From assembly GCF_964355755.1 (NCBI RefSeq), contig NC_092678.1, positions 9,894,922 to 9,958,921 on the forward strand: 64,000 nt of DNA, in the 5' to 3' direction. The translations under genes and the position numbers were made by a program. This stretch comes from Antedon mediterranea (Eukaryota > Echinodermata > Crinoidea > Comatulida > Antedonidae). The stretch's first letter is position 1; the number at the start of each line of letters is the position of its first letter. A model generated the notes under the pieces. The model was not told where the DNA came from and ran no database searches. It was given only the letters and a program-made list of their open reading frames with translations. Of this stretch, positions 38,301-52,000 are shown one piece after another.

Positions 38301-41300
38301 TTTGTGCACTTTGATGATTTGTGTGAAAAGTTTTAACGAAATGTTCAAAATAGTCTAAAACGGTTTCTAATGTGATTTTAAGCACTTTGATGTTTTTGTG
38401 TAACCAAGTTTTTTCGGAAATCACAAAATGGTCTAAAACGTCTCAAAATGCGATTTGAAGCTTTTCTAAGCACTTTGGTGTTTTTATGTTAACAAGTTTT
38501 TTCGAAAATCACAAAATGGTCTAAAATTTCTCAAAATGCGATTGAAGGTATTCTGAGCACTTTGGTGTTTTTGTGTGAAAAGTTTTAACGAAATGCTCAA
38601 AATGGTCTAAAACGGTTCTAATGTGATTTTAAGCACTTTGATGTTTTTGTATAACCAAGTTTCATCGAAATGCTCAAAATGATGTAAAACGTTTTTAAAA
38701 CGATATTAAGCTATTTTGTGCTCTTTGATGTTTTTGTGTAACCAAGTTTTTTCGAAAATCACAAAATGGTCTAAAACGTCTCCAAATGCGATTTGAAGCT
38801 TTTCTAAGCACTTTGGTGTTTTTATGTTAACAAGTTTTTTCGAAAATCACAAAATGGTCTAAAACGTCTCAAAATGCGATTTGAAGGTATTCTGAGCACT
38901 TTGGTGTCTTTGTGTGAAAAGTTTTAACGAAATGCTCAAAATGGTCTAAAACGGTTTCTAATGTGATTTTAACCACTTTGATGTTTTTGTGTAACCAAGT
39001 TTTTTCGAAACTCACAAAATGGTCTAAAACGTCTCCAAATGCGATTTGAAGCTTTTCTAAGCACTTTGGTGTTTTTATGTTAACAAGTTTTTTCGAAAAT
39101 CACAAAATGGTCTAAAACGTCTCAAATAGCGATTTGAAGCTATTCTGTACACTTTGATGTTTTGTGTGAAAAAAGTTTTGTCGAAATGCTCAAAATGGTC
39201 TAAAACGTTTTTAAAACGATATTAAGCTATTTTATGCTCTTTGATGTTTTTGTGTAACCAAGTTTTTTCGAAAATCACAAAATTGTCTAAAACGTCTCCG
39301 AATGCGATTTGAAGCTCTTCTGTACACTTTGATGTTTTGTGTGAAAAAGTTTTCTCGAAATGCTAAAAATGGTATAAAAACGTTTTCCAATACCATATTA
39401 AGCTATTTTGTGCAATTTGATGTTTTTGTGTAACCAAGTTTTTTCGAAAATCACAAAATTGTCTAAAACGTCTCCGAATGCGATTTGAAGCTCTTCTGTA
39501 CACTTTGATGTTTTGTGTGAAAAAGTTTTTTCGAAATGCTAAAAATGGTCTAAAACGTTTTCCAATACCATATTAAGCTATTTTGTGCAATTTGATGTTT
39601 TTGTGTAACAAAGTTTTTTCGAAAATCACAAAATGGTCTAAAACGTCTCCAAATGCGATTTGAAGATATTCTGAGCACTTTGGTGTTTTTATGTTAACAA
39701 GTTTTTTCGAAAATCACAAAATGGTCTAAAACGTCTCCAAATGCGATTTGAAGATATTCTGAGCACTTTGGTGTTTTTATGTTAAAAAGTTTTTTCGAAA
39801 ATCACAAAATGGTCTAAAACGTCTCCAAATGCGATTTGAAGCTATTCTATACACTTTGATGTTTTGTGTTAAAAAGTTTTGTCGAAATGCTCAAAATGGT
39901 TTAAAACGTTTTTAAAACGATATTAAGCTATTTTGTGCTCTTTGATGTTTTTGTGTAACCAAGTTTCATCGAAATGAACAAAATGGTCTAAAACGTCTCC
40001 AAATGCGATTTGAAGCTTTTCCAAGCACTTTGCTGTTTTTATGTTAACAAGTTTTTTCGAAAATCACAAAATTGTCTAAAACGTCTCAAAATGCGATTTG
40101 AAGGTATTCTGAGCACTTTGGTGTTTTTGTGTGAAAAGTTTTAACGAAAAGCTCAAAATGGTCTAAAACGGTTCTAATGTGATTTTAAGCACTTTGATGT
40201 TTTTGTACAACCAAGTTTCATCGAAATGCTCAAAATGGTCTAAAACGTTTTTAAAACGATATTAAGCTATTTTGTGCTCTTTGATGTTTTTGCGTTACCA
40301 AGTTTTTTCGAAAATCACAAAATGGTCTAAAACGTCTCCAAATGCGATTTGAAGCTTTTCTAAGCACTTTGGTGTTTTTATGTTAACAAGTTTTTTCGAA
40401 AATCACAAAATGGTCTAAAACGTCTCAAAATGCGATTTGAAGGTATTCTGAGCACTTTGGTGTTTTTGTGTGAAAAGTTTTAACGAAATGCTCAAAATGG
40501 TCTAAAACGGTTTCTAATTTGATTTTAACCACTTTGATGTTTTTGTGTAACCAAGTTCTTTTCGAAAATCACAAAATGGTCTAAAACGTCTCCAAATGCG
40601 ATTTGAAGCTTTTCTAAGCACTTTGGTGTTTTTATGTTAACAAGTTTTTTCGAAAATCACAAAATGGTCTAAAACGTCTCAAAATGCGATTTGAAGGTAT
40701 TCTGAGCACTTTGGTGTTTTTGTGTGAAAAGTTTTAACGAAATGCTCAAAATGGTCTAAAACGGTTTCTAATGTTATTTTAACAACTTTGATGTTTTTGT
40801 GTAACCAAGTTTTTTCGAAAATCACAAAATGGTCTAAAACGTCTCCAAATGCGATTTGAAGCTTTTCTAAGCACTTTGGTGTTTTTATGTTAACAAGTTT
40901 TTTCGAAAATCACAAAATGGTCTAAAACGTCTCCAAATGCGATTTGAAGATATTCTGAGCACTTTGGTGTTTTTCTGTTAAAAAGTATTTTCGAAAATCA
41001 CAAAATGGTCTAAAACGTCTCCAAATGCAATTTGAAGCTATTCTGTACACTTTGATGTTTTGTGTGAAAAAGTTTTGTCAAAATGCTCAAAATGGTCTAA
41101 AACGTTTTTAAAACGATATTAAGCTATTTTGTGCTCTTTGATGTTTTTGTATAACCAAGTTTTTTCGAAAATCACAAAATGGTCTAAAACGTCTCCAAAT
41201 GCGATTTGAAGCTTTTCTAAACACTTTGGTGTTTTTATGTTAACAAGTTTTTTCGAAAATCACAAAATGGTCTAAAACGTCTCCAAATCCGATTTGAAGC

Positions 41301-44300
41301 TATTCTGTACACTTTGATGTTTTGTGTGAAAAAGTTTTGTCGAAATGCTCAAAATGGTCTAAAACGTTTTTAAAATGATATTAAGCTATTTTGTGCTCTT
41401 TGATGTTTTTGTGTAACCAAGTTTCATCGATATGAACAAAATGGTCTAAAACGTCTCAAAATGCGATTTGAAGGTATTCTGAGCACTTTGGTGTTTTTGG
41501 GTGAAAAGTTTTAACGAAATGCTCAAAATGGTCTAAAACGGTTTCTAATGTGATTTTAAGCACTTTGAAGTATTTGTTAAAACAAGTTTCATCGAAATGC
41601 ACAAAATAGTCTAAAACGTCTCCAAATGCGATTTGAAGCTTTTCTAAGCACTTTGGTGTTTTTATGTTAACAAGTTTTTTCGAAAATCACAAAATGGTCT
41701 AAAACGTCTCCAAATGCGATTTGAAGATATTCTGAGCACTTTGGTGTTTTTATGTTAAAAAGTATTTTCGAAAATCACAAAATGGTCTAAAACGTCTCCA
41801 AATGCGATTTGAAGCTCTTCTGTACACTTTGATGTTTTGTGTGAAAAAGTTTAGTCGAAATGCTCAAAATGGTCTAAAACGTTTTTAAAACGATATTAAG
41901 CTATTTTGTGCTCTTTGATGTTTTTGTGTAACCAAGTTTCATCGAAAATCACAAAATGGTCTAAAACGTCTCCAAATGCGATTTGAAGCTTTTCCAAGCA
42001 CTTTGCTGTTTTTATGTTAACAAGTTTTTTCGAAAATCACAAAATGGTCTAAAACGTCTCAAAATACGATATTAAGCTGTTTTGTGCACTTTGATGATTT
42101 GTGTGAAAAGTTTTAACGAAATGCTCAAAATGGTCTAAAACGGTTTCTAATGTGATTTTAAGCACTTTGATGTTTTTATGTAGCCAAGTTTTTTCGAAAA
42201 TCACAAAATGGTCAAAAACGTCTCCAAATGCGATTTGAAGCTTTTCTAAGCACTTTGGTGTTTTTATGTTAAGAAGTTTTTTCGAAAATCACAAAATGGT
42301 CTAAAACGTCTCCAAATGCGATTTGAAGCTTTTCCAAGCACTTTGCTGTTTTTATGTTAACAATTTTTTTCGAAAATCATAAAATGGTCTAAAACGTCTC
42401 AAAATGCGATTTGAAGGTATTCTGAGCACTTTGGTGTTTTTGTGTGAAAAGTTTTAACGAAATGCTCAAAATGGTCTAAAACGGTTCTAATGTGATTTTA
42501 AGCACTTTGATGTTTTTGTATAACCAAGTTTCATCGAAATGCACAAAATGGTCTAAAACGTCTCCAAATGCGATTTAAAGCTATTCTAGACACTTTGATG
42601 TTTTGTGTGAAAAATTTTCTCGAAATGCTCAAAATGGTCTAAAACGTTTTCCAATACCATATTAAGCTATTTTGTGCAATTTGATGTTTTTGTGTAACCA
42701 AGTTTTTTGAAATGCGATTTGAAGATATTCTGAGGACTTTGGTGTTTTTATGTTAAAAAGTTTTTTGGAAAATCACAAAATGGTCTAAAACGACTCCAAA
42801 TGCGATTTGAAGCTATCCTGTACACTTTGATGTTTTGTGTGAAAAAGTTTTGTCGAAATGCTCAAAATGATCTAAAACGTTTTTAAAACGATATTAAGCT
42901 ATTTTGTGCTCTTTGATGTTTTTGTGTATCCAAGTTTCATCGAAATGAACAAAATGGTCTAAAACGTTTTTAAATACGATATTAAGCTGTTTTGTGCACT
43001 TTGATGATTTGTGTGAAAAGTTTTAACGAAATGCTCAAAATAGTCTAAAACGGTTTCTAATGTGATTTTAAGCACTTTGATGTTTTTGTGTAACCAAGTT
43101 TTATCGAAATGAACAAAATGGTCTAAAACGTCTCCAAATGCGATTTGAAGCTTTTCCAAGCACTTTGCTGTTTTTATATTAAGTTTTTTCGAAAATCACA
43201 AAATGGTCTAAAACGTCTCTAAATGCGATTTGAAGGTATTCTGAGCAATTTGGTGTTTTTGTGTGAAAAGTTTTAACGAAATGCTCAAAATTGTCTAAAA
43301 CGGTTTCTAATGTGATTTTAAGCACTTTGATGTTTTTGTAAAACCAAGTTTCATCGAAATGCACAAAATGGTCTAAAACGTCTCCAAATGCGATTTGAAG
43401 CTATTCTGTACACTTTGATGTTTTGTGTGAAAAAAGTTTTGTCGAAATGCTCAAAATGGTCTAAAACGTTTTTAAAACGATATTAAGCTATTTTGTGCTC
43501 TTTGATGTTTTTGTGTAACCAAGTTTTATCGAAATGAACAAAATGGTCTAAAACGTCTCCAAATGCGATTTGAAGCTTTTCCAAGCACTTTGCTGTTTTT
43601 ATGTTAACAGGTTTTTTCGAAAATCACAAAATGGTCTAAAACGTCTCAAAATGCGATTTGAAGGTATTCTGAGCACTTTGGTGTTTTTGTGTGAAAAGTT
43701 TTAACGAAATGCTCAAAATTGTCTAAAACGGTTTCTAATGTGATTTTAAGCACTTTGATGTTTTTGTAAAACCAAGTTTCATCGAAATGCACAAAATGGT
43801 CTAAAATGTCTCCAAATGCGATTTGAAGCTTTTCCAAGCACTTTGCTGTTTTTATGTTAACAAGCTTTTTCGAAAATCACAAAATGGTCTAAAACGTCTC
43901 CAAATGTGATTTGAAGATATTCTGAGCACTTTGGTGTTTTTATGTTAAAAAGTTTTTTCGATAATCACAAAATGGTCTAAAACGTCTCCAAATGCGATTT
44001 GAAGATATTCTGAGCACTTTGGTGTTTTTATGTTAAAAAGTTTTTTCGAAAATCACAAAATGGTCTAAAACGTCTCCAAATGCGATTTGAAGCTATTCTG
44101 TACACTTTGATGTTTTGTGTGAAAAAGTTTTGTCGAAATGCTCAAAATGGTTTAAAACGTTTTTAAAACGATATTAAGCTATTTTGTGCTCTTTGATGTT
44201 TTTGTATAACCAAGTTTCATCGAAATGCACAAAATGGTCTAAAACGTCTCCAAATACGATTTGAAGCTTTTCCAAGCACTTTGCTGTTTTTATGTTAACA

Positions 44301-46014
44301 AGTTTTTTCGAAAATCACAAAATTGTCTAAAACGTCTCAAAATGCGATTTGAAGGTATTCTGAGCACTTTGGTGTTTTTGTGTGAAAAGTTTTAACGAAA
44401 AGCTCAAAATGGTCTAAAACGGTTCTAATGTGATTTTAAGCACTTTGATGTTTTTGTACAACCAAGTTTCATCGAAATGCTCAAAATGGTCTAAAACGTT
44501 TTTAAAACGATATTAAGCTATTTTGTGCTCTTTGATGTTTTTGTGTAACCAAGTTTTTTTCGAAAATCACAAAATGGTCTAAAACGTCTCCAAATGCGAT
44601 TTGAAGCTTTTCTAAGCACTTTGGTGTTTTTATGTTAACAAGTTTTTTCGAAAATCGCAAAATGGTCTAAAACGTCTCAAAATGCGATTTGAAGGTATTC
44701 TGAGCACTTTGGTGTTTTTGTGTGAAAAGTTTTAACGAAATGCTCAAAATGGTCTAAAACGGTTTCTAATGTGATTTTAACCACTTTGATGTTTTTGTGT
44801 AACCAAGTTCTTTTCGAAAATCACAAAATGGTCTAAAACGTCTCCAAATGCGATTTGAAGCTTTTCTAAGCACTTTGGTGTTTTTATGTTAACAAGTTTT
44901 TTCGAAAATCACAAAATGGTCTAAAACGTCTCAAAATGCGATTTGAAGGTATTCTGAGCACTTTGGTGTTTTTGTGTGAAAAGTTTTAACGAAATGCTCA
45001 AAATGGTCTAAAACGGTTTCTAATGTGATTTTAACCACTTTGATGTTTTTGTGTAACCAAGTTTTTTCGAAAATCACAAAATGGTCTAAAACGTCTCCAA
45101 ATGCGATTTGAAGCTTTTCCAAGCACTTTGCTGTTTTTATGTTAACAAGTTTTTTCGAAAATCACAAAATGGTCTAAAACGTCTCCAAATGCGATTTCAA
45201 GGTATTCTGAGCACTTTGGTGTTTTTGTGTGAAAGGTTTTAACGAAATGCTCAAAATGGTCTAAAACGGTTTCTAATGTGATTTTAAGCACTTTGATGTT
45301 TTTGTATAACCAAGTTTCATCGAAATGCTCAAAATGGTCTAAAACGTCTCCAAATGCGATTTGAAGCTTTTCTAAGCACTTTGCTGTTTTTATGTTAAAA
45401 AGTTTTTTCGAAAATCACAAAATGGTCTAAAACGTCTCCAAATGCGATTTGAAGATATTCTGAGCACTTTGGTGTTTTTATGTTAAAAAGTTTTTTCGAA
45501 AATCACAAAATGGTCTAAAACGTCTCCAAATGCGATTTGAAGATATTCTGAGCACTTTGGTGTTTTTATGTTAAAAAGTTTTTTCGAAAATCACAAAATG
45601 GTCTAAAACGTCTCCAAATGCGATTTGAAGCTATTCTGTACACTTTGATGTTTTGTGTGAAAAAGTTTTGTCGAAATGCTCAAAATGGTCTAAAACGTTT
45701 TTAAAACGATATTAAGCTATTTTGTGCTCTTTGATGTTTTTGTGTAACCAAGTTTTATCGAAATGAACAAAATGGTCTAAAACGTCTCCAAATGCGATTT
45801 GAAGCTTTTCTAAGCACTTTGCTGTTTTTATGTTAACAAGTTTTTTCGAAAATCACAAAATGGTCTAAAACGTCTCCAAATGCGATTTGAAGATATTCTG
45901 AGCACTTTGGTGTTTTTATGTTAAAAAGTTTTTTCGAAAATCACAAAATGGTCTAAAACGTCTCCAAATGCGATTTGAAGCTATTCTATACACTTTGATG
46001 TTTTGTGTTAAAAA
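35389..46014. repeat. Patchwork satellite domain
   Basis: This domain consists of segments that match other places. 36667-37210 and 37667-38210 are a direct duplication spaced by 1,000 bp. About 38.2-39.69 kb matches 24.1-25.58 kb (shift 14,114). 39.64-42.06 kb matches 34.23-36.65 kb (shift 5,417). 43.09-45.11 kb matches 11.09-13.11 kb (shift 32,003). About 45.37-45.8 kb resembles 30.18-30.6 kb. Joins between segments are abrupt, with truncated monomers at about 36664, 37588 and 42707. Confidence 0.8.
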
Positions 46015-49000
46015 GTTTTCTCGAAATGCTCAAAATGGTCTAAAACGTTTTCCAATTCCATATTAAGCTATTTTGTGCAATTTGATGTTTTTGTGTATCC
46101 AAGTTTCATCGAAATGAACAAAATGGTCTAAAACGTTTTTAAATACGATATTAAGCTGTTTTGTGCACTTTGATGATTTGTGTGAAAAGTTTTAACGAAA
46201 TGCTCAAAATAGTCTAAAACGGTTTCTAATGTGATTTTAAGCACTTTGATGTTTTTGTGTAACCAAGTTTTTTCGGAAATCACAAAATGGTCTAAAACGT
46301 CTCCAAATGCGATTTGAAGCTTTTCTAAGCACTTTGGTGTTTTTATGTTAACAAGTTTTTTCGAAAATCACAAAATGGTCTAAAACGTCTCAAAATGCGA
46401 TTTGAAGGTAATCTGAGCACTTTGGTGTTTTTGTGTGAAAAGTTTTAACGAAATGCTCAAAATGGTCTAAAACGGTTTCTAATGTGATTTTAACCACTTT
46501 GATGTTTTTGTGTAACCAAGTTCTTTTCGAAAATCACAAAATGGTCTAAAACGTCTCCAAATGCGATTTGAAGCTCTTCTGTACACTTTGATGTTTTGTG
46601 TGAAAAAGTTTTGTCGAAATGCTCAAAATGGTCTAAAACGTTTTTAAATACGAAATTAAGCTGTTTTGTGCACTTTGATGATTTGTGTGAAAAGTTTTAA
46701 CGAAATGCTCAAAATAGTCTATAACGGTTTCTAATGTGATTTTAAGCACTTTGATGTTTTTGTGTAACCAAGTTTTTTCGGAAATCACAAAATGGTCTAA
46801 AACGTCTCCAAATGCGATTTGAAGCTTTTCTAAGCACTTTGGTGTTTTTATGTTAACAAGTTTTTTCGAAAATCACAAAATTGTCTAAAACGTCTCAAAA
46901 TGCGATTTGAAGGTATTCTGAGCACTTTGGTGTTTTTGTGTGAAAAAAGTTTTGTCGAAATGCTCAAAATGGTCTAAAACGTTTTTAAAACGATATTAAG
47001 CTATTTTGTGCTCTTTGATGTTTTTGTGTAACCAAGTTTTATCGAAATGAACAAAATGGTCTAAAACGTCTCCAAATGCGATTTGAAGCTTTTCCAAGCA
47101 CTTTGCTGTTTTTATATTAAGTTTTTTCGAAAATCACAAAATGGTCTAAAACGTCTCTAAATGCGATTTGAAGGTATTCTGAGCAATTTGGTGTTTTTGT
47201 GTGAAAAGTTTTAACGAAATGCTCAAAATTGTCTAAAACGGTTTCTAATGTGATTTTAAGCACTTTGATGTTTTTGTAAAACCAAGTTTCATCGAAATGC
47301 ACAAAATGGTCTAAAACGTCTCCAAATGCGATTTGAAGCTATTCTGTACACTTTGATGTTTTGTGTGAAAAAAGTTTTGTCGAAATGCTCAAAATGGTCT
47401 AAAACGTTTTTAAAACGATATTAAGCTATTTTGTGCTCTTTGATGTTTTTGTGTAACCAAGTTTTATCGAAATGAACAAAATGGTCTAAAACGTCTCCAA
47501 ATGCGATTTGAAGCTTTTCCAAGCACTTTGCTGTTTTTATATTAAGTTTTTTCGAAAATCACAAAATGGTCTAAAACGTCTCTAAATGCGATTTGAAGGT
47601 ATTCTGAGCAATTTGGTGTTTTTGTGTGAAAAGTTTTAACGAAATGCTCAAAATTGTCTAAAACGGTTTCTAATGGGATTTTAAGCACTTTGATGTTTTT
47701 GTAAAACCAAGTTTCATCGAAATGCACAAAATGGTCTAAAACGTCTCCAAATGCGATTTGAAGCTATTCTGTACACTTTGATGTTTTGTGTGAAAAAAGT
47801 TTTGTCGAAATGCTCAAAATGGTCTAAAACGTTTTTAAAACGATATTAAGCTATTTTGTGCTCTTTGATGTTTTTGTGTAACCAAGTTTTATCGAAATGA
47901 ACAAAATGGTCTAAAACGTCTCCAAATGCGATTTGAAGCTTTTCCAAGCACTTTGCTGTTTTTATGTTAACAGGTTTTTTCGAAAATCACAAAATGGTCT
48001 AAAACGTCTCAAAATGCGATTTGAAGGTATTCTGAGCACTTTGGTGTTTTTGTGTGAAAAGTTTTAACGAAATGCTCAAAATTGTCTAAAACGGTTTCTA
48101 ATGTGATTTTAAGCACTTTGATGTTTTTGTAAAACCAAGTTTCATCGAAATGCACAAAATGGTCTAAAATGTCTCCAAATGCGATTTGAAGCTTTTCCAA
48201 GCACTTTGCTGTTTTTATGTTAACAAGCTTTTTCGAAAATCACAAAATGGTCTAAAACGTCTCCAAATGTGATTTGAAGATATTCTGAGCACTTTGGTGT
48301 TTTTATGTTAAAAAGTTTTTTCGAAAATCACAAAATGGTCTAAAACGTCTCCAAATGCGATTTGAAGATATTCTGAGCACTTTGGTGTTTTTATGTTAAA
48401 AAGTTTTTTCGAAAATCACAAAATGGTCTAAAACGTCTCCAAATGCGATTTGAAGCTATTCTGTACACTTTGATGTTTTGTGTGAAAAAGTTTTGTCGAA
48501 ATGCTCAAAATGGTTTAAAACGTTTTTAAAACGATATTAAGCTATTTTGTGCTCTTTGATGTTTTTGTATAACCAAGTTTCATCGAAATGCACAAAATGG
48601 TCTAAAACGTCTCCAAATACGATTTGAAGCTTTTCTAAGCACTTTATGCGATTTGAAGATATTCTGAGCACTTTGGTGTTTTTATGTTAAAAAGTTTTTT
48701 CGAAAATCACAAAATGGTCTAAAACGTCTCCAAATGCGATTTGAAGATATTCTGAGCACTTTGGTGTTTTTATGTTAAAAAGTTTTTTCGAAAATCACAA
48801 AATGGTCTAAAACGTCTCCAAATGCGATTTGAAGCTATTCTGTACACTTTGATGTTTTGTGTGAAAAAGTTTTGTCGAAATGCTCAAAATGGTCTAAAAC
48901 GTTTTTAAAACGATATAAAGCTATTTTGTGCTCTTTGAGGTTTTTGTGTAACCAAGTTTTTTCGAAAATCACAAAATGGTCTAAAACGTCTCCAAATGCG

Positions 49001-52000
49001 ATTTGAAGCTTTTCTAAGCACTTTGGTGTTTTTATGTTAACAAGTTTTTTCGAAAATCACAAAATGGTCTAAAACGTTTTAAAATGCGATTTGAAGGTAT
49101 TCTGAGCACTTTGGTGTTTTTGTGTGAAAAGTTTTAACGAAATGCTCAAAATGGTCTAAAACGGTTTCTAATGTGATTTTAACCACTTTGATGTTTTTGT
49201 GTAACCAAGTTTTTTCGAAAATCACAAAATGGTCTAAAACGTCTCCAAATGCGATTTGAAGCTTTTCTAAGCACTTTGGTGTTTTTATGTTAACAAGTTT
49301 TTTCGAAAATCACAAAATGGTCTAAAACGTCTCCAAATGCGATTTGAAGCTATTCTGTACACTTTGATGTTTTGTGTGAAAAAAGTTTTGTCGAAATGCT
49401 TAAAATGGTCTAAAACGTTTTTAAAACGATATTAAGCTATTTTGTGCTCTTTGATGTTTTTGTGTAACCAAGTTTTATCGAAATGAACAAAATGGTCTAA
49501 AACGTCTCCAAATGCGATTTGAAGCTTTTCCAAGCACTTTGCTGTTTTTATGTTAACAGGTTTTTTCGAAAATCACAAAATGGTCTAAAACGTCTCAAAA
49601 TGCGATTTGAAGGTATTCTGAGCACTTTGGTGTTTTTGTGTGAAAAGTTTTAACGAAATGCTCAAAATTGTCTAAAACGGTTTCTAATGTGATTTTAAGC
49701 ACTTTGATGTTTTTGTAAAACCAAGTTTCATCGAAATGCACAAAATGGTCTAAAACGTCTCCAAATGCGATTTAAAGCTATTCTAGACACTTTGATGTTT
49801 TGTGTGAAAAAGTTTTCTCGAAATGCTCAAAATGGTCTAAAACGTTTTCCAATTCCATATTAAGCTATTTTGTGCAATTTGATGTTTTTGTGTATCCAAG
49901 TTTCATCGAAATGAACAAAATGGTCTAAAACGTTTTTAAATACGATATTAAGCTGTTTTGTGCACTTTGATGATTTGTGTGAAAAGTTTTAACGAAATGC
50001 TCAAAATAGTCTAAAACGGTTTCTAATGTGATTTTAAGCACTTTGATGTTTTTGTGTAACCAAGTTTTTTCGGAAATCACAAAATGGTCTAAAACGTCTC
50101 CAAATGCGATTTGAAGCTTTTCTAAGCACTTTGGTGTTTTTATGTTAACAAGTTTTTTCGAAAATCACAAAATGGTCTAAAACGTCTCAAAATGCGATTT
50201 GAAGGTAATCTGAGCACTTTGGTGTTTTTGTGTGAAAAGTTTTAACGAAATGCTCAAAATGGTCTAAAACGGTTTCTAATGTGATTTTAACCACTTTGAT
50301 GTTTTTGTGTAACCAAGTTCTTTTCGAAAATCACAAAATGGTCTAAAACGTCTCCAAATGCGATTTGAAGCTCTTCTGTACACTTTGATGTTTTGTGTGA
50401 AAAAGTTTTGTCGAAATGCTCAAAATGGTCTAAAACGTTTTTAAATACGAAATTAAGCTGTTTTGTGCACTTTGATGATTTGTGTGAAAAGTTTTAACGA
50501 AATGCTCAAAATAGTCTATAACGGTTTCTAATGTGATTTTAAGCACTTTGATGTTTTTGTGTAACCAAGTTTTTTCGGAAATCACAAAATGGTCTAAAAC
50601 GTCTCCAAATGCGATTTGAAGCTTTTCTAAGCACTTTGGTGTTTTTATGTTAACAAGTTTTTTCGAAAATCACAAAATTGTCTAAAACGTCTCAAAATGC
50701 GATTTGAAGGTATTCTGAGCACTTTGGTGTTTTTGTGTGAAAAAAGTTTTGTCGAAATGCTCAAAATGGTCTAAAACGTTTTTAAAACGATATTAAGCTA
50801 TTTTGTGCTCTTTGATGTTTTTGTGTAACCAAGTTTTATCGAAATGAACAAAATGGTCTAAAACGTCTCCAAATGCGATTTGAAGCTTTTCCAAGCACTT
50901 TGCTGTTTTTATATTAAGTTTTTTCGAAAATCACAAAATGGTCTAAAACGTCTCTAAATGCGATTTGAAGGTATTCTGAGCAATTTGGTGTTTTTGTGTG
51001 AAAAGTTTTAACGAAATGCTCAAAATTGTCTAAAACGGTTTCTAATGTGATTTTAAGCACTTTGATGTTTTTGTAAAACCAAGTTTCATCGAAATGCACA
51101 AAATGGTCTAAAACGTCTCCAAATGCGATTTGAAGCTATTCTGTACACTTTGATGTTTTGTGTGAAAAAAGTTTTGTCGAAATGCTCAAAATGGTCTAAA
51201 ACGTTTTTAAAACGATATTAAGCTATTTTGTGCTCTTTGATGTTTTTGTGTAACCAAGTTTTATCGAAATGAACAAAATGGTCTAAAACGTCTCCAAATG
51301 CGATTTGAAGCTTTTCCAAGCACTTTGCTGTTTTTATATTAAGTTTTTTCGAAAATCACAAAATGGTCTAAAACGTCTCTAAATGCGATTTGAAGGTATT
51401 CTGAGCAATTTGGTGTTTTTGTGTGAAAAGTTTTAACGAAATGCTCAAAATTGTCTAAAACGGTTTCTAATGTGATTTTAAGCACTTTGATGTTTTTGTA
51501 AAACCAAGTTTCATCGAAATGCACAAAATGGTCTAAAACGTCTCCAAATGCGATTTGAAGCTATTCTGTACACTTTGATGTTTTGTGTGAAAAAAGTTTT
51601 GTCGAAATGCTCAAAATGGTCTAAAACGTTTTTAAAACGATATTAAGCTATTTTGTGCTCTTTGATGTTTTTGTGTAACCAAGTTTTATCGAAATGAACA
51701 AAATGGTCTAAAACGTCTCCAAATGCGATTTGAAGCTTTTCCAAGCACTTTGCTGTTTTTATGTTAACAGGTTTTTTCGAAAATCACAAAATGGTCTAAA
51801 ACGTCTCAAAATGCGATTTGAAGGTATTCTGAGCACTTTGGTGTTTTTGTGTGAAAAGTTTTAACGAAATGCTCAAAATTGTCTAAAACGGTTTCTAATG
51901 TGATTTTAAGCACTTTGATGTTTTTGTAAAACCAAGTTTCATCGAAATGCACAAAATGGTCTAAAATGTCTCCAAATGCGATTTGAAGCTTTTCCAAGCA